Below, one piece after another: positions 1 through 9,623 of a stretch of 64,000 nt of DNA. Location of the stretch: the NCBI GenBank assembly GCA_021234155.1, contig JAJEKV010000010.1, positions 10,836,511 to 10,900,510 on the forward strand. Direction: 5' to 3'. Below the pieces are notes generated by a model, which searched no databases, was not told the DNA's origin, and saw only the letters and a program-made list of their open reading frames with translations. The position numbers were made by a program, and so were the translations under genes. Source of the DNA: Isoetes taiwanensis (taxonomy: Eukaryota; Streptophyta; Lycopodiopsida; Isoetales; Isoetaceae). How positions within the stretch are numbered: the stretch's first letter is position 1; each line of letters starts with the position of its first letter.

Positions 1-1404
1 TGGACCCAAAGACTAAATCCAAAGGTCGAGATTTGATCATTTCATTTAATCGGTTGAGATTTGATGTAGTTCAAATTAGCTATCTCGATTAGGTTCGGCG
101 CAAAATCGCGGGAGTTCGGTCGTGAGAAAGTAGAAGCCACAAAATTCGTGATCACGCCTGATTTTTCTACCTTCTCTTGTGAATCGCAATTTAGGGCTAT
201 TGAAGCGAGGGTGTCAGATTCTGTCCATGGCGGATGCTCTAATGGGGCCATGGCAATTTTTGGTGTTTGTTTGCTTATCGATTCTCCGATGGCTCCAATG
301 CTAGAGAGCTTTCAAATTCTTTTGCCATATAGCTTTTTAGCACGACCATGGTCGCATGAATAGAGCTCGGTTTTGAGTAGGCTTCTTGTGAAATTTGCCT
401 ATATTCTTATGGCTTCTGCGAAATCTGTCTATTCTTATAAATCGAGGCCACTATGGCGGTTATATCATGGTGCCAGGTTTGGGAGGAAGACAAAGGGCGA
501 CAGAGTCGACCCAAACGCTTCGGATCAATCTCTGCTTTGATCTCTGGTAATTTCACATTACGCACATACTTGAAGCAAATCTTCATCTTCCATGTTTTTG
601 CATTGAATTGGCGGACCTAGAACTTTCCTTTCTACTTGCACCTATCGATCATTCTATAACCATTTATACATGAATTTTATTACTTCTTTTTGCGGGGAGA
701 CTCCTGTGAAGACGGCTTCTTCTAAATTCACACCATGGCATCTAACGGCTTTAAACGAAGGCCCTATAAACCGATTTGGGATTTAAGCGAAATTACCGTT
801 TGGAAGGAAGCATTGGCAATAAATACGACTTTACTCAAGAAGTGTAGAGCCTTTCCTTTGATGATTTCCATGCGTGATATTGCCTCGATGATTTTCATAT
901 GAAAAAACTATTCTTTAAACTTATGTCCGGAGTTTGTCTTTTTTTTCATTGCAAAACAACGCTTTCCCTTCGATCAAACTTTGTATTTTGTAATGCTTGC
1001 AATGTAATACTAAGACTACAAGTTTGCAGCATTTCTTCATGGAAGGCTTCCAAATTCTGCAGCGTCAAGTAAGTATGACATTAACTATATATCTTTACAT
1101 TCTCTCATGTGCACACATCTTCACGATGAAATCTGCACTGGTGGGAATCGAGGCCCTTTGTGGCAGCGCTTATCTCATGGTACCCGGCCTTGGGGAGGAA
1201 GAAAAAGCTAGATAGAGTGGCCCGAACACTCGGATCAATATCTGCTTGCATCTCCGGTAATCTCATATTCTCGCACAAAATTGATGCAAATCTTCATGTT
1301 TCCATGTTTTTATATTGAATTAAGCGGACCTAGCACTTTCTTTTCTACTTGCAGCAAATGATGAAAGTTACCTATCCGATCATTCTTTTCATTACTTCTT
1401 TAAC
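1..1404 (+). mobile_element. Helitron H1, copy a (5' terminus cut off by window start)
   Basis: The sequence matches, with scattered differences, the blocks starting at 21686, 35697 and 63030. It opens a few tens of bases inside the 5' end, in the subterminal motif ending GATTTGATCATTTC. It carries the captured gene-like segment described at 63488, in two diverged internal copies (around 450-545 and 1130-1250). The match to the 35697 copy stops near 1404, where the sequence jumps into PLAT-gene promoter sequence. That is a junction, not a Helitron 3' end, since no hairpin or CTAG is present. Base differences from sister copies concentrate at CAG/CTG. Confidence 0.6.
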
Positions 1405-1557
1405 ACGGCTTAACACGGCTTTAACACGGTACAGTTGGGTTCACGATGACAATGCATTGATAATGCAAATGCCTTATCTTCGCATCCAAATCAAACTCAT
1501 CTCCTTTTACTTGGTTGTCTGGGGCCAAGTCACGTCCCCAACGTCTGCCTTCCTTAG

Positions 1558-1564
1558 TATAAAG
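1558..1564 (+). promoter_or_regulatory. TATA box of PLAT gene copy 1
   Basis: TATAAAG lies about 240 bp upstream of the ATG at 1798. The same TATAAAG, preceded 20-35 bp upstream by ACGT-core sequence (CACGTC, AACGTC), stands ahead of copies 2, 3 and 7. ACGT cores are typical of stress and ABA-responsive plant promoters. Promoter function is inferred. Confidence 0.45.
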
Positions 1565-1797
1565 CATGAGAAATTCATTCCCTATATCTAAAGACAAGTA
1601 TGGCTCCACTCACACGAAGCTATGGTGCGTATGACCACCAAAGTTGCATTTGTAAGAAATTGCATCTTTTAGAATTTGTGATTTCTTATCAAGAAAGTGC
1701 ATGGTGAAATCATTTTCAAAGGGGTTGCATATTAAGAAGTGGTGCTTAGATTTTGTATCTTGCGGATCGTTTTCAAAGTGTTGCATAGAGATTCGGA

Positions 1798-2273
1798 ATG
1801 AAAATGCATGTAGGCCTATTGCTAATGATGGGGCTTGTGTTGTTTAGGCCATTTCCTCTTTTCGTGTCTAAGGTATTTGCTATTGCAGGGTTGCACTTAT
1901 TCAATCGCTGTCAAGACCGATTGTCGACGAAATGCTGGTACAGATGCCAACGTAAGTGTACAATTTTATAATGCTACTTGGTCAATCTCATGACTTTCAA
2001 CAACCTAGATGATCCTAATCATAATGACTTTGAGAAGTGCAACTATGATACCTTCACTAGGCAAGGTGCATGCATTGGCCAAAATTTGTCACATGCGTGT
2101 ATGGCATGATAATACCGGACGACAAACACGGGTGGTATTTGAACTTTATAGATGTTTCAAAAGATGGAGCTGCTGCCAAGAGATTTAATGTCAACCGATG
2201 GTTGGCCCTTGATGAATCCTCTTATTCTACTACTGCGAGGAAGTTAATATGTGCTAGACATTGCATGCCATAA
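1798..2273 (+). pseudogene. PLAT/LH2-domain stress-protein gene, copy 1 (frameshifted)
   Basis: The ATG at 1798 opens a hydrophobic signal-peptide-like N-terminus (HVGLLLMMGLVLF, then a short cleavable-looking AIAG). After a +1 shift at the gcaggg run, the frame reads CTYSIAVKTDC and then the second half of a PLAT domain, including HDNT, WYLNFIDVSKDG and RWLALDESSYST. These match the plant PLAT plant-stress family (Arabidopsis PLAT1 type: secreted or ER, about 180 residues, implicated in abiotic-stress tolerance). The stretch between is disturbed, with extra bases near 1970-2045. This copy has the best preserved C-terminus (RWLALDESSYSTTARKL). All copies share the gcaggg shift, so it predates amplification or hides an undetected splice. 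Confidence 0.7.
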
Positions 2274-2636
2274 GAAATTAGGCATATAAAGATATATCAT
2301 ATGCTTAATTGACAAATAAATGCAAACGTGTGCTTTGCTGCTTGTTATTTAAAATATATGCACTTCATTGCTTTCAAAATCCCCACCCCCCCCCCTCCCC
2401 ATCTCTTTTTTGTTCTTGGATTATCATAAAGGTTAAGGTTTCCAACCCAAATGAAGTAATGGATTATTTTACATTTGTCATAATCAGAAAATGCTTGTCG
2501 TACGTCGTACATTTCAAAAGGCCAACAAGGGCTAATGAATGGATTTAGTAATAACATGTGATAAAATAAATTAATGAACTCAAGATAGAGATCAAGAAAG
2601 TTCTGGACTTCTTAAAATCAGCAAGGGGGTAAAAGC
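2274..2636. other. PLAT gene 3' flank (repeat unit tail)
   Basis: The sequence downstream of the PLAT stop recurs after copies 3, 4, 5 and 6 and, split by Helitron D, after copy 7. It includes a C-rich run near 2385-2400 and the segment ending in gtgataaaataaa near 2570. After that point this copy leaves the shared unit. No coding content is recognised. Confidence 0.6.
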
Positions 2637-2949
2637 ATGCTACGGTGTACCACTTTTGGAACCCTCAAAAGTACCTACACTGGGTACTTTTAAAACTGGT
2701 ACTTTCTGTTTTTTCTTTCCATTAAAATCAATCGAAATTTTTTGAATTGAGGGTCAATAGCATGTTAATCTATAGTACTAGAGGATAACAATACTACTAA
2801 TGACTAAAATAAATGAATTAACTCTCAAACTTATTGTTTATTGCGGCATTTTTGCAAGTTCCCAGTACCCAGTGTTGGGTACTTTTCTGGGTAGTTTTGT
2901 ACTACCTAAATAGGTACTTTAGATGGTACACCCTAGCATGCTTTCACCC
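2637..2949. mobile_element. MITE-like element with about 26-bp terminal inverted repeats
   Basis: The left end GGGTAAAAGCATGCTACGGT and the right end (inverted) GGGTGAAAGCATGCTAGGGT pair over about 26 bp, with two mismatches. More inverted similarity lies inside: GTACCTA and GGTACTTT motifs on both arms. The element is 313 bp, has no ORF, and is flanked on both sides by AAGG, a possible 4-bp target duplication. Superfamily is not assigned, because neither TIR nor duplication length clearly fits CACTA, hAT, Mutator or PIF. Confidence 0.65.
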
Positions 2950-4440
2950 AAGGAGGAAAATACATTTGACCATTTGACCGTGTTACCATCACATGTATCA
3001 TATTGGCATCATATGCACCATGTTGGCACCATATGCAATACAAAAGGCAACACAGTTTGCATCACAAGATACACCATGTTCCCATCACATACACCATGTT
3101 AATACCACACTCAGAATGAAGTTAGAGAAATATACTTAGAAAAGTTGGTATCCTTAGAAAGAATGGAATTACAATTATTCATCATTAGACAAGACAAACA
3201 TCTGGTAAGTTATCAAGTATTTTCGTCTCATCAGCAAGATCTAATATGAAGGTGGTTTCGTTGCCCTTAGCGCGTTTTCTTTGATCTAATGGAACTCTGA
3301 TGGCACAGATTCATGTGGAGAATACTAAACCCTTTGGATCATTTCTGCACACTCATATCCTACAGCGATTTTGGGCCCACCAATCGCACCTATTCAAGGT
3401 GCTAGTAGAACCTGTGCTAGTTTGAGCAATCAACATCCCGAGAGTGCAAAGGCGATTGGGAGGTTCATTGGGCCCCTTATTAATAATCGAGGTACTTTTT
3501 CTGATTGCACTTTCAACTTCGGTGGCGTTGATGTCAAGGATTTAGCAGCGGTCACATATGATATGTGACGTTTTGGATAAAAATCGACATGGTTCTACTT
3601 CTGGCAGTGCAGTATAATGTTTGTGGCAGTATCAGTATGATGTTTATGGCAAAATCTGTTCTATATCGGTGGTATCTGCTCATTGCGTATCGAAAAAACT
3701 TCATTGTGACCTTATACATTGTTGGCACTTATGTTGTGATCTTCAGTGGCAATCTTTTTGTAATGATAAACTTTGATGATAAGAAAGTCTTTTTGTAATG
3801 AGAAACTTTGATGACATAAACTTTGTAATTTTGAGCAAATTATAACCGTGTAGTTTTGAGCAAGATGAATTATGTTTGTGGTGGAGGTGAAATTACTTGA
3901 AATAATTTGAGCCTAAAATAACAAGAATCCCAAGATCCCAAGTCGGGTGTATTATGTGAATGTGATGAATTTTGCCGAATTGTCCAAAGAGCACTACCAT
4001 TATTGTCGTTATGTGGATGCGATGAATTTCTCGGAATTGTCCAAAGAGTTGGATAGATATTAACACCAGCTTTCTAAGTTGTTATTCCAAGCTTGTAATC
4101 TGCTTGTCCAAACACTTTCTAATTCTCGCAATGCATCTAAAAAGATGGAGCGTCATAAAATTATAACTAGGATATTGCTATGTTAAATTACAATTTTCAC
4201 GTGGTCTCCTTTTTAACCTTAATAAAATTTTATAAATTTTAGCAACTAGTTTCAATCAGAAAAGTCGCTACTAATTGTCATGATGTAACGAAGAACGGGA
4301 TTACCATTCAAAAGCCTTAAATAGAGAATGCATGAATCATCCGCAATTTGAATCATAATATCAATTGACTCGAGAAAATGGCAAATAAGGCCCACCTTTT
4401 TCTTCGATAAGCCGTCTAAGATTTTTATCCATAAGCTCCA
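2950..4440. other. No recognised gene; degenerate repeats
   Basis: Positions 2975-3110 hold a loose array of CACCATGTTGGCACCATATG-like words. Positions 3655-3785 recur at 37790-37915 next to an H1 copy. A 65-codon open frame at 3371-3568 has no recognised domain. The remainder is AT-rich and I see no conserved coding. Confidence 0.4.
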
Positions 4441-4441
4441 A

Positions 4442-4612
4442 GACAATTACAGGCCGAGCAACCTAATATTCCCACAACATGGAAAAGATAATCTGTTTTC
4501 AAGAATTGCTTGAATATTTTTAGCTCGTCCTCACATGAATCTTTCTCAAGGAATGCTTTCACCGCCACAAAATCACACAAATCTGCCTTCATAACACATC
4601 CGTAATGTTCGG
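4442..4612 (-). pseudogene. Protein kinase N-lobe fragment
   Basis: Read on the minus strand from 4612, the frame gives YPEHYGCVMKADLCDFVAVK and then AFLEKDSCEDELKIFKQF, ending at a stop near 4442. YGCVMKA corresponds to the strand after the glycine loop, VAVK contains the beta-3 lysine, and EDEL fits helix alpha-C, as in plant receptor-like or ULK/NEK-like kinases. The glycine loop is damaged here, and no catalytic HRD or DFG motif follows. It is a truncated N-lobe. The second fragment at 4882-4986 overlaps it in content, which suggests a duplicated first exon. Confidence 0.5.
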
Positions 4613-4881
4613 GGTAGGCAATTTAGCCCAATTTCAAACCTATATTACAACCAAGAATATCCTACTCCCTAGTCTCTCCTCCTAGTCCGTAATGTGCCTG
4701 TCTAGTCAATGAATGTCTACTGTTTACTGTCACAGATCATTTTATATACAGAACATTCAATGCGGGCAATGATTCATTATCAAAGCAAAAACTGCAAGGA
4801 TTTTATTCCATTCCATTCATCAAAACGAACGCTGTTACAATGCAAGATATGCATGAATGTAACAAACTGCACAAAAAATGC

Positions 4882-4986
4882 ATGCCATACCTGTGGCTTT
4901 CACTGCCACAGGTAAATCACACAAATCTGCCTTCATAACACATCCATAACTGCCTTGGCCCAATAATCTCTTTTCAGTTAGATTAG
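4882..4986 (-). pseudogene. Protein kinase glycine-loop fragment
   Basis: The minus-strand frame reads ERLLGQGSYGCVMKADLCDL and then PVAVKATG. GQGSYG fits the GxGxxG glycine-rich ATP loop and AVK the beta-3 lysine. It shares GCVMKADLCD with the fragment at 4442-4612, so both derive from the same kinase exon. Only about 30 residues survive, so this is a relic. Confidence 0.55.
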
Positions 4987-5630
4987 ATTGCTTTTATCAA
5001 TATCTGAAAGCAATCTTTTGTCTAAGATTGAAATCAAGCAGGAAAGCAGGGTATTCTGGGGTAGCAAACCGTTATTATTTGATGACTTAAAGCCCTCTAA
5101 TATTGTGATCTAATATTCCACCAGTGGCTTGCATAGTCTTCCACGTACTCTGCATCTCCATCTTGCCCTTGAAGAGCGATGGAAAAGCGAGGATATCAGA
5201 AAACCAACCTTCCTCCATTGCACCGCTTTTTGTGGAGTCCATAAACTACCGCATTTGAGAGAAGACTTTAGGCCTTAAACAGAGACAAGCAGGCAACAGA
5301 AACAGCAACCATTGCTTCCATTTCTACAACTGTTAGACCAACTGACATCACCTAAATGTCAATGGATCCAAGAGCATTTTTTTAGAGGCCACTTTGCAAT
5401 CCTCCTTGTGTCGAAAACTATGTTTGGTTTGTAACCAAAGAAAAACACTTCTCATTCCAAACTTATTCGCATCCTCATATCTTAGTCCTTGTCTTGCATG
5501 TCTTATATCGGTCAAGAAAACATATTGTGCATTTTGTAAGTGCAAAGAAGAAAACCTTTGTATAGTTTTTTCCGACAATAGACAAGAAATATGCCTTAAA
5601 TTTTATAGGGAACAACACGTACACCCGGTG
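4987..5630. other. No recognised gene
   Basis: Unique AT-rich sequence. A 106-codon open frame (5394-5714, plus) is cysteine-rich but matches no family I know, and its end runs into the repeat that starts near 5637. Probably non-coding. Confidence 0.3.
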
Positions 5631-6032
5631 CCGCTTGACATCAAGCGATTCATAAAGCGTGTCTTGGTGATGATTCTCGCCTCAAGAAAATTAAACCCAT
5701 CGACTAACTACTAAAGCATTTCAAGCTAACAGCTTAAGCTTGTTTAAATGTGTCATGCATAAGAAAAATTAGAACTACGGGTCATGCATAAGAAACGATA
5801 GAACTACGGTCATGCGTTTTTAGACGGAGAGAAGGAGGAATTTGAGAGCCGGACTAAAGAAAAAGTGTGCAAATTTAAGTGGATCTTGAAAAGGATAAAA
5901 CAGATGGTACTTAATCGCTTGATCTAAATGGTGGCCATTGCAGATTTGAATGCTATTGAAAGTAAACGTGGCATTCCGAACTACAAAACTTTTAACACGG
6001 TACCTACAACGCATTGTACCTGCCACCAAAGA

Positions 6033-6088
6033 GATGGAGATAGCCTAGACTTCCTAAGGCGATGGAGATAGCCTAGACTTCCTAAGGC
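6033..6088 (+). repeat. 28-bp direct repeat, two copies, in PLAT upstream region
   Basis: The unit gatggagatagcctagactt plus cctaaggc occurs twice head to tail. The same doublet sits at 8743-8798 and 38458-38513, upstream of PLAT copies 3 and 7, so it is an ancestral part of the promoter unit. Confidence 0.85.
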
Positions 6089-6202
6089 CTTGTACCAAAG
6101 GAGATGGCATCCAAATCAAACTTCGCATCCAAATCAAACTCATCTCCGTTTACGTGGTTTGTCTCCGCTAGCCAAGTCACGCCCCAACGTCACCTTCCTT
6201 AG

Positions 6203-6209
6203 TATAAAG
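6203..6209 (+). promoter_or_regulatory. TATA box of PLAT gene copy 2
   Basis: TATAAAG lies 244 bp upstream of the ATG at 6453, in the same context as in copies 1, 3 and 7. The upstream CACG element is partly altered in this copy. Confidence 0.45.
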
Positions 6210-6452
6210 CATGAGAAATTCATCCCTATATCTACAAGACAAGTATGGCTCGACTACAAAGCTATGGCATCCTTGTGCTTTGCTTATGACCACCAAAGTT
6301 GCATTTGTAAGAAATTGCATCTTTTAGAATTTGTGATTTCTTATCAAGAAAGTGCATGGTGAAATCATTTTCAAAGGGTTGCATATTAAGAAGTGGTGCT
6401 TAGATTTTGTATCTTGTAGATCGTTTTCAAAGTGTTGCATAGAGACGCCGGA

Positions 6453-6892
6453 ATGCAAATGCATGTAGGCCTATTGCTAATGATGGGGCTTGTGTTGTTT
6501 AGGCCATTTCCTCTTTTCGTGTCTAAGGTATTTGCTATTGCGGGGTTGTACTTATACAATCCCGGCCCGCACCGATTGTCGAAGGTGCCGTACAGTGCCA
6601 ACGTGGGTGTACAATTTTATAATGTTGTTGGTGAATCTTGCGGACTTTCAACCTAGAAAATGCTCATCGTTTTAGGAAGTGCATCAAAGATACCTTCACT
6701 AGGCAAGGTGAATGCATTGACGAAATTTGTCACATGCGTGTATGGCATGATAATACCAGCCCATCCCGCGCGTGGTATTTGAACTTTATAGATGTTTCAA
6801 AGGATGGAGATGTTGCCAAGCGATTTATTGTCAATCGATGGTTGGCCCTTGGTAGATCCCCTTATTCTACTACTGCCGTTAATATGTGCTGA
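6453..6892 (+). pseudogene. PLAT/LH2-domain stress-protein gene, copy 2 (frameshifted)
   Basis: The signal-peptide-like start MQMHVGLLLMMGLVLFRPF is intact. The PLAT domain follows in shifted frames: VGVQFYNVVG, then CIDEICHMRVWHDNTSPSRAWYLNFIDVSKDG, and RFIVNRWLALGRSPYSTTA before a stop at 6892. The family is a secreted beta-sandwich domain that binds membranes or proteins in plant stress responses. Loss of bases around CAG/CTG accounts for most frame breaks. Its 3' flank is interrupted 100 bp downstream by the D fragment. Confidence 0.7.
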
Positions 6893-6991
6893 ACATCGCA
6901 TGCCATAAGGTATTAGGCATATAAAGACATATCATATGCTTAATTGACAAATAAATGCAAACTTGTGCTTTGTTGCTTGTTATTTAGAACA

Positions 6992-8272
6992 CTAGTAATG
7001 GTGCCCAGCGTTGCTGGGCATAAGTTGGGAGCCTGTAAATGTTTTGTCCGCAAAGAAAAAAGCGTGCAGTAATAATGTAACTCTTTTAACTTTACATTAT
7101 AACAAAAACTTTTCGAAGATTTAAAAATGTTTATAAGACATCTAGCTCTTTCATGTTAGGTAGTGTTGCATCGGTATCTCTGAGAGTTTTGAGTAGAACA
7201 GGATGGTGCTTGTTCATAGCAATTGCCACATGCTAAGAGTAGCACATATCATACCAGAATGGCTTTCCTTCTCACTGGGTAGTGGGATTGAAGAGATGCT
7301 TAAAATATTGTCCCTAGACTGGGCCCATCAGAATCTAAAATCACTACAATACAAACTGCTAATAAATCATCTTAATATATTAACCTCTTACATTGTAGTT
7401 GCTCTTCCTAAGGAATTCCTTTTATTTTTTGATGTAGGCCGGAAAGGAATAGGAATTTGCCATAATGTTTGGGTGAAGGCCATTGGATGGCAAATACCAG
7501 ATTCCACCTATGTCTATAAATATTAATGACCAAATATTTAAAGCCACCCAAAATACCTCTTAAATTTCTTGCACACTTATGCTCCCTTGTAAACTTTATG
7601 CACCTGTGCATAATAGGACGTTAATTTTTAGTTATGTTTTTTATTCTAAGATATCCATGTCCATGACTACCTTCTTTAAACAAATCATAAGGGTAATGTT
7701 ATTGGCAAAATCTTGTTGGTGAGTCTCTAAAAACTATGTCAAATTTAGCTAAGTGAAATTGGCGTGCATTGCAGTTGTGCCAATATAAATTTGGTAGTTT
7801 ATATGCCTTTGTGATAGAATTAAATTTTCCAAATGTATATCACCTTATATATAAGTAGTTTGTCATCATAAGGAAATTTGTTATGTGGCACAATTAGTGA
7901 GTCCCTAATAAAAAGTTGTAAGACCAGATTAGTCTGACTTTGTAAATTTAGTCTGACTTTGTGATAGGATTCGTTCTGCCAAATGTGTCACACCTTATTG
8001 CATGTAAGTAGTTTAGTTTGTCCTCGTCATAAACAAATAAAAACACAAATCTCCGTAGGCCCAAGACACATATAATAAGCTTCCTTTAGAACCTACAGAA
8101 ACATAGATCAAACATAGAGGTAAGATGAATTTGTCATCCTAGAAACTAAGATTACATAACCTCCCTCACATCTACATGCATTTGGAGATTTAGTGGATGA
8201 AGAATAACGTCCAAATATCCATACGTTGCCCACAATAACCCACAATAACGCCATAGCAAAGTAGCAATCTAA
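6992..8272 (-). mobile_element. Helitron D fragment (3' end intact, rest deleted)
   Basis: CTAG at 6992-6995, preceded by host A at 6991, is the minus-strand 3' terminus. The hairpin GCCCAGC / GCTGGGC lies at 7003-7009 / 7013-7019. The following 1.28 kb is almost identical to 39428-40720, including a 107-codon ORF (7203-7526) of unknown function that is the same in both copies. At about 8273 it breaks into the PLAT tandem unit. Host site: ttatttagaacA^T. Confidence 0.8.
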
Positions 8273-8742
8273 AGCAAGCGATTCATAAAGCGTGTGTGCG
8301 ATGAGTGACATCAAGCGATTCATAAAGCGATTCATAAAGCGTGTGTTTGACATCAAGCGATTCATAAAGCGTGTGTGCGATGAGTGATTCTTGGTGATGC
8401 GCATTCTCGATCATGAAATTAAACCGCATCGACTAACTACTAAAGCATTTCAAGCTAACAGTTAAGCTTGTTAACAGGTCATGCATAAGAAACAGATAGA
8501 ACTACAGGTCATGCGTTTTAGACGGAGAGAAGGAGGAATTTGAGAGCCGGACTAAAGAAAAAAGTGTGCAAATTTAAGTGGATCTTGAAAAGGATAAACA
8601 GATGGTACTTTTTGTTTGATCTAAATGGCTGGCCATTGCAGATTTGAATGCTATTGACAGTAAACGTGGCATTCCAGAACTACAAAACTTTAACACGGCT
8701 GTTAGGTTACGATGACAACGCATTGTACCTGCCACCAAAGGA

Positions 8743-8798
8743 GATGGAGATAGCCTAGACTTCCTAAGGCGATGGAGATAGCCTAGACTTCCTAAGGC
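8743..8798 (+). repeat. 28-bp direct repeat, two copies, upstream of PLAT copy 3
   Basis: Same doublet as at 6033-6088. Confidence 0.85.
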
Positions 8799-8910
8799 CT
8801 TGTACCAAAGGAGATGGCATCCAAATCAAACTTCGCATCTAAATCAAACTCATCTCCTTTTCTGTGGTTGCCTGCTGGCCGAGTCACGTCCCAACGTCTG
8901 CCTTCCTTAG

Positions 8911-8917
8911 TATAAAG
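8911..8917 (+). promoter_or_regulatory. TATA box of PLAT gene copy 3
   Basis: TATAAAG lies about 244 bp upstream of the ATG at 9161. The sequence just upstream, gagtcacgtcccaacgtctg, keeps two ACGT cores. Confidence 0.5.
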
Positions 8918-9160
8918 CATGAGAAATTCATCTCTATATCTAAAGACAAGTATGGCTCGACTACAAAGCTATGGCATCCTTGTGCTCTTGCTTATGACCA
9001 CCAAAGTTGCATTTGTAAGAATTTGCATCTTTTAGAATTTGTGATTTCTTATGAAGAAAGTGCATGGTGAAATCATTTTCAAAGGGTTGCATATTAAGAA
9101 GTGGTGCTTAGATTTTGTATCTTGTAGATCGTTTTCAAAGTGTTGCATAGAGACGCTGGA

Positions 9161-9623
9161 ATGCAAATGCATGTAGGCCTATTGCTAATGATGGGGCTTG
9201 TGTTGTTTAGGCCATTTCCTCTTTTCGTGTCTAAGGTATTTGCTATTGCAGGGTTGCACTTATACAATCGCTGTCAAGACCGATTGTCGAGAAGGTGCTG
9301 GTACAGGTGCCAACGTAGGTGTACAATTTTATAATGCTGTTGGTCAATCTGTGACTTTCAACCTAGAAAATGCTAATCGTTTCAGGAAGTGCAGCAAAGA
9401 TACCTTCACTAGGCAAGGTGAATGCATTGACGGAATTTGTCACATGCGTGTATGGCATGATAATACCAGCGACCATCCTGGGTGGTATTTGAACTTTATA
9501 GATGTTTCAAAGGATGGAGCCGCCGCCAAGCCGCTTTTCATGTCAATCGATGGTTGGCCCTTGCCAGATCCCCTTATTCTACTACTGTCGAAGTTAATAT
9601 GTGCTAGACATCGCATGCCATAA
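9161..9623 (+). pseudogene. PLAT/LH2-domain stress-protein gene, copy 3 (most complete)
   Basis: Best copy in the window. The ATG at 9161 starts a signal-peptide-like segment of about 30 residues. After the shared +1 shift at gcaggg, one frame runs unbroken through the PLAT domain: CTYTIAVKTDC, ANVGVQFYNAVG, VTFNLENANRF, then CIDGICHMRVWHDN, HPGWYLNFIDVSKDG. Near 9535 an extra base shifts the end, so RFxVxRWLAL is lost; the open frame stops at 9623. Family: plant PLAT stress proteins, single beta-sandwich with paired cysteines, secretory pathway. Correcting two shifts would give the usual family length. The 3' flank lacks the D insertion carried by copies 2 and 7. Confidence 0.75.

Noticed and set aside
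7203-7526. 107-codon ORF identical in two places as a conserved gene
   Set aside because: Both copies belong to the same nearly identical Helitron arm, so identity reflects recent copying, not selection; no domain seen.
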